A stretch of 64,000 nucleotides of DNA from Parelaphostrongylus tenuis (taxonomy: Eukaryota; Nematoda; Chromadorea; Rhabditida; Metastrongylidae), in assembly GCA_019055375.1 (NCBI GenBank), contig JAHQIW010001335.1, forward strand, positions 62,001 through 126,000, read 5' to 3'. Below the pieces are notes generated by a model that saw nothing but the letters and a program-made list of their open reading frames with translations, made no database searches and was not told where the DNA came from. The translations under genes were made by a program, and so were the position numbers. Of the stretch, positions 47,073-56,469 are shown piece after piece (the stretch's first letter is position 1; each line of letters starts with the position of its first letter).

Positions 47073-47733
47073 TTCCGTTTGGTAGCTCAGATTTCCAAGC
47101 CTGACCTTTAGACGGAGCAAGAAGTTTTCACAAAGAGTGTTAGTAATCGTTCGAAGGCCTAAATCTCAAGCTAGCGCTGCATGTAGCCGGTTTGCTGAAA
47201 GGACCCTTTTATAACGCTGTAAAATTCAAAATAAAATTATGTTTCACAGCACGTATTTTTCGCAGTTCAGATTTGCTTCTTTATACTATTAGTAATCGTC
47301 TAAAGAGATTGATTCACATGTGCGAGCAAATATTTTGGCCAATTCACGGGCGGTGGAATGGGAGCAATGGGGAGGAGGGAACCGGCGCAAACAGCGATCG
47401 ATGGCGCCTAAGTGAAGTGTATTTGATTAGGAATTATTCGTCCGCTTTGGAAAAAAAATCTCCAGATTGAATATCTGCTTCTGATACAAGAAGATTTTAT
47501 TTACACGTTCATATGCTTTTCAAGATTCCAACGAATTAATAGTTGAATTGCGCGACCGATGTGAAACATAATTTTATTTTGATTTTTTCAACGTAATAAA
47601 AAAGTCTTCAAAAAACCGGCCACACAAAGCGCTAGCTTGAGATCTAAGCTTTCGAATGATGGCTAACATTCTTTATGAAACTTCTTGTTCATTGTAAGGA
47701 ATAGGCTTGAAAATCTGTGATACCAAGCGGAAA
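47073..47733. repeat. Foldback element FB-e
   Basis: The ends TTCCGTTTGGTA and TACCAAGCGGAAA are inverted. The arms of about 230 bp carry AGTTTTCACAAAGAGTGTTA, CTCAAGCTAGCGCTGC and AAAATTATGTTTCACA with their complements on the right. The best-defined ends of this family. Confidence 0.85.
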
Positions 47734-47774
47734 ACAACCCAGCTTCATAGCGAGTCTGTTTAACTCTTACATTG

Positions 47775-48330
47775 TCGGTTACACAATCAGTGGCTAAAGG
47801 GATTTGTGCTCGTTTCCCTTTCAGCAATGCGGAGCGCAGCCGTTAGTTTCTAATGTTTTTCGCCAATTTGCTGAACGTACTTTTTCACTGTGATCGTTTC
47901 TCTTACGGCTTTGAAGAGTAGTCGACCGTTTGACCTAATTTATCATAAAGAATCTTTTATCGGCACAGGTCACGACACGATTAAGTGGTCAAGAAAGTTG
48001 CCGCTCAGGTCGTGGAGAAAATCGCTGACTATAGATTGCCGAGGTGATCTCGACGATTTTCCATCAGTTTTTACGGCGTCGATTTCTCGAATTTTTTTGA
48101 CTTTCCCGTCTTGTTGAAGTAGGTTAAGATGCTTACATCAAGTTCTTTTGCGAGTTTCCGAACAGTTCTTCGCATACCAGCTTCACTGAAGCATAACAAA
48201 GCTGCGTCCACATCGTTGCTCATCTCAAGGAAATTCACCACAACAAGATTATTTGAAGCGACGCGTCGCCATCTCCATTTTTTACACTTCTTTGGCCTCA
48301 GAACTCATCAACGCGTTTCGCACGACATGA
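47775..48330 (-). pseudogene. Mariner transposase N-terminal remnant
   Basis: On the minus strand, across stops and frameshifts, it reads like the N-terminal half of a mariner transposase. A helix-turn-helix-like TVRKLAKELDVSILTYF is followed by NKTGKSKKFEKSTP, the usual place of the WVPHxL linker. The remaining part toward 47,890 is badly degraded. No catalytic half is seen nearby. Confidence 0.6.
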
Positions 48331-48640
48331 ACCCCCTAGTGCCCATACGATTGAGTAACCCATTAAATTAATGAGCCAGCCCATCGAATCAACTGATCTA
48401 TAGTTGCCTGGTAATCTTTTTCAGCCACGCATGTCAGTGGTCTGTCAAAGAGGGCTGATTTATAGAGCCCGATACACGTGTTTCGATCTTGTGATCTCGT
48501 CAGTCGGGCAGTTACCCTTTCTCGTCTTTTGCCGATCCTGTGTCGGTGCTCCAGTCCCCACACTAAGAGTTAGCGACTACGAACGTTTTACACTCAATGT
48601 CCAGTGAAATTCTCACCGAACATAGTGCGTTGTACACTAG

Positions 48641-48952
48641 ATTGTTCTTGGCTAGTATTTTCAATATATCATATCTTTCGTTTCGAGTGTTTTCTTAGGA
48701 CCACAGCTGAAATCCCAATATGCGTGGTATCATTTTTTGAGCCACGCATGTCAGTGGTCCGACTGACGAGATCGCAAGATCGAAACACGTGTATCGGGCT
48801 CTGTAAGTCAGCCCTCTTTAGTAGACCAGTGACATGCGTGGCTCAAAAAATGATTGTCAGGCATATTGAAAATTTGAGCTGTGGTCTTATGAAAACACTC
48901 GAAACGAGCGATCTATAGTTCTTTTTTCTCAAGTTTTTGATAACTGAACAAT
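48641..48952. repeat. Long palindromic MITE (family FB-i)
   Basis: Arms of about 150 bp. The inner part, TTTTTTGAGCCACGCATG against CATGCGTGGCTCAAAAAA, is almost perfect. The outer parts TTTCGAGTGTTTTC and GAAAACACTCGAAA also pair. The centre is near 48,790. An inverted extra copy of the inner 90 bp lies just upstream at 48,422-48,510. Confidence 0.85.
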
Positions 48953-49536
48953 AGAACCACTGTTGTGCACCGTTTGACTTCCGCGAATTCAAACTGGGCG
49001 TGTCTAACTGACAAGGGCTCTCACTCCCCCAGCACTCTAACAGCATGGCAGTCACTGTCTGCCCCATTTCTCTTTGCCACTCGGCACCCGAACGTCGGGG
49101 AGAAGGTTGCTGGTTCGATCCCCTACCACAACACTTCGTAGTTTTTTTTTATGCTATCTTTTCGATGTTGATTAGTATTCCTGGAAATTGCAAGTGCTGA
49201 GGAAATCCTAATGGGTACCGCCTTTTTCGGGTCCCTTGGAGCATAATACTGAGATGGTGCGCGCAAATATCGCGCTCCAATCGAACGGGTAACGCGCCGT
49301 CCGAAGTGGGTCAAGGTTTCGCTCCGTCTACACTGCGGCCGTAACTCTGTTCGTGAAAGTAATTTTTTTCAAAGAATGATTATGTTCGCTTCTAAATTCC
49401 AAGCCTGTAAAACTCTTCAGGATTACGTTCATGCTGCAGTTCGATCCTGCACAATGAAAGTTCATAGAGTGAGCTGCGCATTGATATTCTATACCCGAAC
49501 ATTCCAGGGAAAATCTTAGAAAAAAGGGGTTTTTTT

Positions 49537-50417
49537 GGTTAGAAAAGGGACAAATAAAAACCGACCTCGTTCGCTGGAGAGGAACTTTCCATAGGAGTGT
49601 TAGTAACCATTCGAAAGCTGAGACTTCACGCTCCAAACCCTCGTGGCCGTTTTCGAAAATGGGCTTGTTTTGACGTTGTTACAGAGGGAAATTCCTTGCG
49701 TTACGGAAGCGCGTATTTCTCGCCGGGTGGCGCTCTTTTTTTGGACTATCAGTAATCATTCGATAGCGTAGTCGTTTCTGATTCCAACGCTGTGCTTATC
49801 TCTTGAAGAGATCGCTGCTCTGCAGCCTAGCAGGTAAAATAATTTGTTGCAGAAAAACGGTCTTTCCAGAGAATTATTGCAGCTGGTAGAACAAAGTTGA
49901 TCTATAACATCGACTGTTTTTAGAAACTCGCAATTAACATTCAAAATAATTCCAAAAAAGAATGCTTAAAGCCTAAACGAGGTTTACTACTGTACACTAT
50001 GCCATCACACTTACCACATACGCCTCCCTCCTTGCTATAATGCAGGCCTTGATGTGGGGCGGGGGTCACTGACGAGGAGGCCGAAACCTCCGAAACACCG
50101 GTGTTTGGCCTTGGCGTACCAACGTCGTTTAGGCTTTAAGCATTCTTTTTTGGAATTATCGCAGCATTGGAATCATCAGCCATTACGCTATTGAGTGATT
50201 ACCAATAGTCCAAAAAAAGAGCTCTGTTCGGCGAGAAATATTCGCGTCGGCAACGCAAGAAATTTCCCTCTGTAACAACGTAAAAAAAAGGCCTTTTTGA
50301 AAGCTGGAGACATGGGACGGTAGCCTGAAGTCTCAGCTTTCGAATGGTTACCAACACTCCTACGAAAAGTTTCTGTCTAGCGGATGAGGTCGGCGTTTAA
50401 TTTGCCCATTTATAACC
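49537..50417. repeat. Foldback element FB-c interrupted by another foldback
   Basis: The left arm is 49,537-49,795 and the right arm about 50,163-50,417. Both carry the FB-c blocks (GACAAATAAAAACCGACC, TAGGAGTGTTAGTAACC, GCTGAGACTTC and complements) and extend further inward with CGCCGGGTGGCGCTCTTTTT against AGAGCTCTGTTCGGCG. The middle holds a separate palindrome at 49,950-50,157. Confidence 0.85.
49950..50157. repeat. Inner foldback nested in FB-c
   Basis: The ends ATTCCAAAAAAGAATGCTTA and TAAGCATTCTTTTTTGGAAT are perfect inverted repeats, continuing through AAGCCTAAACGA on both sides. The centre includes ACACCGGTGT. Distinct from the surrounding element. Confidence 0.85.
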
Positions 50418-50559
50418 GAAAATTACCCCGTTTTCTCCTAGGCATTTTCAGCCCCTTGATGACACCGCTTTTCGTCCATTCTTCACACTTTTAATATTAT
50501 CGAACAGAATTCCTCTATTGTTCAACCGCTTCTGGCAGTGATATGATCAGATTAACCCA

Positions 50560-50665
50560 ATGATGTAGAGTGCTGTGCAAAAACGTTTGCGTCAGCTGGG
50601 ATTCGAACCCAGATCCCACTGTTTCTCGGAGCATGTCCTAAACCGTTGCACCATCGACGCTGGTA
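50560..50665 (-). repeat. FB-a single tRNA-like arm
   Basis: Contains GATGTAGAGTGCTGTGCAAA, the B-box complement GGGATTCGAACCCAG, and CCTAAACCGTTGCACC. It lies 38 bp from the complete copy at 50,703. Confidence 0.7.
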
Positions 50666-50702
50666 CGTCAGCCGGGATTGTGATGATTCTACAATTATAA
50701 TC

Positions 50703-51030
50703 ATTGATGTAGAGTGATGTGCAAAACTTTTGCGTCAGTTGGGACTCGAACCCGCAGTTCACCCTATCCGAGGGTGCGGGCTCCAACCCGTTGTATTGCT
50801 GATGCCCGATTGGCCATCACTATTTCTACGCTGCAACGCATCTATCTGTCAGCAACCAATTGCCAACGCTGTGGCACGGGTAGTCACTATCGACATTGAA
50901 CCCACTTAAGCTGACATTGGGTATCAAAAACAGGCATCGGTAGTGCAGCGGTTCGAGCACGCGCCCTCCGATCGGGTGAACTGCGGGTTCAAGTCCTACC
51001 TGGTGCAAAAGTCTTGCACATCACTCTTCA
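50703..51030. repeat. Foldback element FB-a with divergent tRNA-like arms
   Basis: The left arm (50,703-50,805, minus sense) has outer end GATGTAGAGTGATGTGCAAA and B-box complement GGGACTCGAACCCGC. The right arm (50,936-51,030, plus sense) has A-box-like CGGTAGTGCAGCGGTTCGAG, B-box-like GCGGGTTCAAGTCCTACC, and outer end TTGCACATCACTCTTCATC. A spacer of about 130 bp separates the two heads, which read away from each other. Confidence 0.85.
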
Positions 51031-51179
51031 TCAATGTGTATATCTATAGAACTTTTAGCACCCATTTTTTAAAATTTCTCTTAGAATTTGACCCGTCTTT
51101 ACAGTTTTTTCTTTTCACTATGCGGATCTCGGTACTTGTGGTATTCAATTAGTTCTTCACTCTTCTTCATAAGCGTCGT

Positions 51180-51310
51180 AGAGTGCTGATCAAGCACCTC
51201 TTTTTGCAATCTCGAGAACAGCCTGGCTGCGTCGTTCGTTGTTAACCGCCGGAGAGTGTCGGGGGTGCGTGCATGCTAACCAATCGGCCACGCCACTTTC
51301 CTCCTTAGTT
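51180..51310 (-). repeat. SINE-4 copy
   Basis: The minus-strand head GGCGTGGCCGATTGGTTAGC is the best A box of the family. It is followed by CCGACACTCTCCGGCGGTTA and ACAACGAACG. Confidence 0.7.
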
Positions 51311-51799
51311 AGGTCTAATTAGGGTCCGGTCCAGTACGCATTCGATAGTTTGAACTCCGGCGATTCCAGCAGTATATTTTCCTTCTAATAAGGCCGTTTT
51401 CTTGCCTTATAGGCAGCAAAAATAAATTGAGTTTCACACTCCAAGCCTATTTCACGCGTATTTACCTTAATAAAGTTGAGAATTCTTCCTCTATTTTGTG
51501 TAAATTTTCATGTTTTCCATGTTAGAATTGTAGAAGAGGCTTGTAAAAGAACTATGACAATTTTCATAGACCTACTAATATCGTCTAAGAAAGAGCGATG
51601 GTTGTATCTTTGTTCCAAAATACATGTAGATGTAAGCAGCCTATCCAAATAATTGTGAAAAGTTGCAGGTATAGAAGTCTTTGGTTATCGAATTGTAAAA
51701 GTTAGTAAAACCCTCAATAGACCACGGAAGGCGATCGATATCGCTGCTATATTCTAATGTATTGTTTCGCTTCGTTACTCTCAAATTCTCTTCTGCATT

Positions 51800-52050
51800 A
51801 ACCAATGGACCTCCGCGGACCCAAAGTGGGCTTGCACGTCAGCGTGCGAACGATTTCACCTCCTTTGCCCCGATTAGTTGTCGATTACAGTACTACTTTG
51901 CAAGACCGCACGCTAATCAGTCTAAAACTTGGTTGCTGGTCTTGCAGGGGAAAGTAGTGCCGTAGGCGGAGACTAATCGGTGCAGCGAAGGTGGAGTCGT
52001 TCCCACGCTGACGGACACGGCCAATTTGGGTCCACGGGAGTCAACTGGTT
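51800..52050. repeat. Foldback element FB-f, diverged copy
   Basis: Outer arms ACCTCCGCGGACCCAAAG and TTGGGTCCACGGGAGTC are inverted. The inner arms GCACGTCAGCGTGCG and CCCACGCTGACGG also pair. Related to 10,183 and 16,803. Confidence 0.75.
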
Positions 52051-52177
52051 GAGCAGTAAGCGAGGGAGCGGTGACAGAAGCTCAGTGGTCAATGGATGCA
52101 AAGTTCAAGCGCAGGAGGCATATGTCTGAGTGTATAACCTGTCTTAGTTATTCGTTTTTACTGCTTCTTAGCTGTGA

Positions 52178-52265
52178 TATGATGTCGTACCCGGGTTCAA
52201 CTCCCGCCCGAGGTCGAATTCTTGCGTACCACTCAATGTTCCTACATAAGTTCCGCTGTGTGCAT
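52178..52265 (+). repeat. FB-b single tRNA-like arm
   Basis: Contains GGGTTCAACTCCCGCC (B-box-like), GAGGTCGAATTCTTGCG and CGTACCACTCAATGTTCC, the right-arm form. Confidence 0.6.
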
Positions 52266-52689
52266 CGTGATAGAGTGCCGACTTTTTGCTGGTTACGATT
52301 TAGATTGAATTAGATGCGTATTTTCTTCGATGTGTAATTAGAGGACTCCACGTGATGGGTGTAAATTATAAGTTCTATGAGGCAAATATTTCCAGACTCC
52401 TGAGACCAATGACTAGCGGGTACGAAGGAAATCGATGTCTTCTTGACGATAGCCTGCTGGAATCCCGTGTCTCATCAGCATCTAATACGAGGTAATATCA
52501 TTAGTTCTGGGAGAAGGAATTGAATGATGGATTGTGGAGGTACTCGCAGCTTTGCTCTATGTAGTTTTTGCTTTATGTTCCATATTTCGGTGAAGCTTTG
52601 CATCGTCACAGTGAACAAAGTATGAGTCGTTTCCTTTCTTATACCTTTCTATTATTCACCGGTCGTGGTTGAATTACTAATGATTAGAT

Positions 52690-52846
52690 TTTATACATTT
52701 GTATTTACATGTATGTACATATGCGTACATGTACATTTCTATTACATACATGTATGTACATACGCACATATGTACATACATACGTAGGTATGCACGTATA
52801 TGTACACATATACATGTACATACATACATGTACATATATATAAAGG
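52690..52846. repeat. TACATA/TATGTACA-type microsatellite
   Basis: Irregular alternating purine-pyrimidine repeat of TACATG, TACATA and ACGTAT units. It gives a spurious Tyr/Cys/Val-rich open frame on the minus strand. Confidence 0.9.
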
Positions 52847-53108
52847 ATAAAGGATAAAACTCTCGGCGTTGATCAATCATTTAGGGATGCGCCATGCATT
52901 CGATTTTAATTTTTAACTTCGTTTGAGGTAATTGAATGCATATCTGGCCTTTACAATGACTCGCGGTGGCCTCCCGCTGAACCGAGTCAGTGCTGCTTAT
53001 CCTCCCAAGCAAGTCTGAGACCTGTCTGGTACCAGTTTACCGACCCCGGAGGGATGGATGGCTTGGTGAGCCATGAGCGCGAGATCGAACCATTGACCTG
53101 ACCTCGTG
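52847..53108 (-). repeat. SINE-1 inside a microsatellite, 5'-truncated
   Basis: Well-preserved body and tail; the tail is a tandem TTTATCC repeat (AAGGATAAAGGATAAA on this strand). The head stops before the A box, so about 45 bp of the 5' end is missing. AT-type microsatellite lies on both sides. Confidence 0.85.
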
Positions 53109-53160
53109 ATACATATATATATACATATATATATATATACATGTTATATATATATATGTA
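53109..53160. repeat. TA/TATACA microsatellite
   Basis: Continuation of the microsatellite on the other side of the SINE, composed of ATATATAC and TATATATG units. Confidence 0.9.
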
Positions 53161-53186
53161 AAGCAGTTAAATAGAAGAACTTGGTT

Positions 53187-54248
53187 GTTTTGTTTGGTAG
53201 CACAGAATTTCAAGCCTCTCCCCTTACAATCGACAAGAAGTATTCATAAAGAATGTTTGTATACATTTGAAGGCGTAACTATGGAATTGTCCGTATACGT
53301 GACCGGATTTCAAAAAAGACCCTTTTATAACGCTGGGAAATCCAAAACAAGATTATGTTTCACACGCGCAATGTTTCTCGTATGACAGAGCCATTTTTTT
53401 AGGCTATTATAAATTACTCAATAGCGCAAGCTTCAGAGATTTCAATGCTGTGGTTATTTTCTAAAAGGATCATTTCTCTGCAGTGCAGCGAGAAAAATAA
53501 GGTTGAATTCGCATGTGCGAGCAAGTGGTATTCACCAATTTACGGACCGCTTGCTGAGGCGGCACGGTGGGTTGACACGATGATCGATCGATTTTCGAGC
53601 ATATGAATGTGCAGAGAGATTCTCGAAGTATTTGAATGTCTCCGAGTCACTGTTGGAAGCAATTAGGGTGTTCTGCCCTCGTGAATTCCATCAAAGTGAT
53701 CATAATGATGATTGATTTATTCGAATTCATGTCAGGATAAAAGTATCTCAAGTTTTTTTTTTTTGTAGCAGAATCGTACGTTTTATCTGGAGGTTTTTTT
53801 CTCAAAGCGGCGAAACAATTCGTTTTGAATAATATAAATCGCACTAGCATAAGACCGGTCGAAAATTAATCGATAATTGCGCAACCCTCCTTCTCGCCTC
53901 ACCCAGCGGCCCGTGAATTTGCCAAAGATCACTTGCTCGCACATGCAAATTCAATTTCGTTTTCCCTGCTTCACTGCGGAAAAACGTTACGTTGGAATTG
54001 GTGAACTTTACGCTATCGAATGACTACTAATAGTCTAAAGAAAGAGCTCTGTCTGGTGAGAGATAAGTGTGTGAAACATATTTTGACTTAAATTTTTCAG
54101 CGTTATAAGAGAGTTTTTTCAAAAAAACCGGCCAGGAATAGGGAGAGTTTGAGAATTATGCTTCCAAATTATTACTGTTATTCTTTGTGAAAACTTCTTT
54201 TCGAGCGTAAAGGAGAGGCTTGAAAATCTGTGCCACCAAACGGGAAAA
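53187..54248. repeat. Foldback element FB-e, long copy
   Basis: The left arm is about 53,187-53,520 and the right arm about 53,880-54,248. Blocks TGTTTGGTAGCACAGA, CATAAAGAATGTTTG and GATTATGTTTCACACGCG pair with right-arm counterparts, ending TGAAAATCTGTGCCACCAAA. A 360-bp centre has no recognised content. Confidence 0.8.
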
Positions 54249-54310
54249 TGCCTTAGTTCTTTCATTTTACTGCTTTAGCATTTGTACGTTGTTATAATTA
54301 CTCACGGTAA

Positions 54311-54410
54311 GCAATGATTCGACCTCAGGCGGGAGTCGAACCTCCGTTTCGCCATTGGTAAGGGGTCAACTCCCACGTGGGATCGAACTTTGCTTACAAC
54401 TCAACATTCT
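54311..54410. repeat. Short FB-b foldback
   Basis: ATTCGACCTCAGGCGGGAGT with TCGAACCTCC on the left, and CAACTCCCACGTGGGATCGA on the right, form inverted tRNA-like halves with almost no spacer. Confidence 0.6.
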
Positions 54411-55161
54411 TGGGCAACGATGAAGGGTTTTGTGAGACTGTAAATCGTCCTTTATCTAGACATTTAGATAAGATTGTGTTTTCGTATGCCAAGAGGTTTT
54501 AAATCCAATTTCCCGCAATAGATAGTCTTATCGGTGGTATTTTACAGTAATCAATTTCTGTGTCCAGTCGTCTAAGTCTTTTTGTTTTCTTGTTTCTCAA
54601 AAGCTCTCTCGTCAGAAACTCTCGTGAGCTGCATTGCCGATGCAGATCCATTTGTCTTGAGAAACTCTTTACCTTAAAATATCAGTCCTGAATACTGTGT
54701 TTTTGATATTTTGTTTGTCCAAAGCAACCACTCATCTTCCGGTCATGCGATTACTTTATATATGCTTTTGGGACGTTGTGGGTTGTTGGATTAAAGGGAA
54801 AAAGAATACGTGGAATGACTGGAATGCAAAGGCTGATATTGGTTGCCTCGAAAGCGACACGTAGAGTTATAACACGCACCGAGAACACGAAGGCTTCCTC
54901 GAAAAATGAATCCGATAAAATTTCTTTGCTTTGATTTCCCTGCTGTTTTTTCCTGACCTTTGCGTTAGTCCTACTGACATTCTTTTTCGGCCAGCACGAC
55001 TCAAGAAGTCTTCACTCGTTCAGATGATCAGTCGTTATAACACAATTGATCAGATTTATGTGTTCGAACTCTTCACAGTTCTGTAACTTGTGTATCTCGT
55101 CTGTTTCTCAATATTACCACTTGTTTGTCTGGTCTGTTTTCTTGATATGTTCATATGTACC
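54411..55161. other. Intergenic, no recognised gene
   Basis: No exon, repeat or RNA gene could be supported in this stretch. Confidence 0.45.
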
Positions 55162-55171
55162 CTTCTGATCT

Positions 55172-55482
55172 GAAGCGCCTGTAGCGCTGTGGCTAGAGGT
55201 GTTCTGTGACACGCAAGTGGTCGACAAGTCAGTGCTCTGTGGTTCGACCTCGCGTACAAGGCTCCCCAAGACCTTCCATTTCGTTTGGCTCGCCGAGTTT
55301 GGTACCAGACTTGTCATGGAGGGTGGAAACAGTAACCTGATACATCGGCAGGCTACCGCGAGCCACTGCAAGGGCCATATAGGCGTTCAGTTACTCTTAA
55401 CGACGCTAGATGAAAGCGAAATGCAAAGTACATACATCAGAGATTGATCACTGCCGAGAGCTTCGTCCTTTTTGGCTTTACT
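55172..55482 (+). repeat. SINE-1 with 10-bp target-site duplication
   Basis: Head GCGCCTGTAGCGCTGTGG, B-box region GTGGTTCGACCTCGCG, and tail GAGAGCTTCGTCCTTTTT. Flanked by CTTCTGATCT at 55,162-55,171 and 55,483-55,492. Confidence 0.9.
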
Positions 55483-55997
55483 CTTCTGATCTTACTAAAA
55501 ATCGTATCTGATTTTGTGACCGTACTTTCTTGTGAAAACGTGCCTCTTCAGTCTCCTTGGTCGTTTGGAAACCACCTTGATATCACTCAAACGTTTTCTT
55601 TAAGAGAAAAAGACGGATATGAGCTTTCCTGTTTATGGCTTGTTAAGTGGAATCTGTTTGCTTGAATGTTCTGTGCTTCTCTGTTTCTGTAATCGGATTA
55701 TACACTCATCTTGGAGGGTTTTCATATTACCAATTCATAATATTTTCTTCAATTTGATTTTTTTACATGGTCTCGTCTTATTGCGCTTATGCCACTTTGT
55801 ACTTTCCAGTTGGTGACATTGTAGATTATTGGCACTTCCTTGTAACTTGGCTTGCCATGTCTACTTTCCACTTTCCAGCCTGTCAAGGCTTGTTTTTAAT
55901 TAGAAATTAGGGTGGAAGTCAATCAAATATTGATGGGATTCTTACTTTTACTCACGTTTAGCAGTGTGCTGATCTCACAAATATATATTCAAAAGTG

Positions 55998-56152
55998 TTC
56001 AGTGATCTGCAGAGCATTTGACTCCAAGCAGGAGTTCAAGCGGTTTTTAAAAACCACAGCGGAGACGCGTGCTTGTGTCATGGGTGAATTGTGGGTTCGC
56101 TCCCCATCTGCGGTCGAATGTTTTGCCTACCCACTCAGTGCTCCTAGATTTA
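55998..56152. repeat. Short FB-b foldback
   Basis: GTTCAGTGATCTGCAGAGCA, GACTCCAAGCAGGAGTTCAA on the left and GGGTTCGCTCCCCATCTGCG, TTTTGCCTACCCACTCAGTG on the right are inverted tRNA-like halves. Confidence 0.65.
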
Positions 56153-56159
56153 CTAGGTC

Positions 56160-56235
56160 TTTTTTATATATGTATATATACACATATGTGTATATGTACA
56201 TATATATGTACATCTATAGGTACATACGTGTGAGT
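56160..56235. repeat. TATATG/TACATA microsatellite
   Basis: Alternating TATATGTATATATACACAT-type repeat, as at 52,690 and 60,960. Confidence 0.85.
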
Positions 56236-56469
56236 GGTTTATGCGAAGATATGATTAGTGTAGTATGATATAAAGTACATTCATGAGTGAGAATCGAAGA
56301 GAGAACGGAAATATACAGACTACACATCGGAGTTTTACTCTTCTTTTGGTCGATCATTTGATGTTATCATTGTTTTGTGGAAAAGAAAGTCATTGCATAC
56401 TAATATAAAACGGAACTAATCTGTTCCTTATCAGTTCCTGCTCCTATCAATCTCTTGTTCTTCTTTCAG

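Noticed and set aside
49060..49140. Possible tRNA gene (GGTTGCTGGTTCGATCCCC)
   Set aside because: A B-box-like stretch is present, but I could not form an acceptor stem or a convincing D arm; more likely a repeat remnant.
50936..51030. Functional tRNA genes in the FB-a and SINE heads
   Set aside because: The A and B boxes are good, but acceptor stems do not pair and the sequences continue directly into repeat-specific bodies or foldback ends.
52677..52880. Tyr/Cys/Val-rich 67-codon frame on the minus strand
   Set aside because: Translation of a TACATA-type microsatellite.
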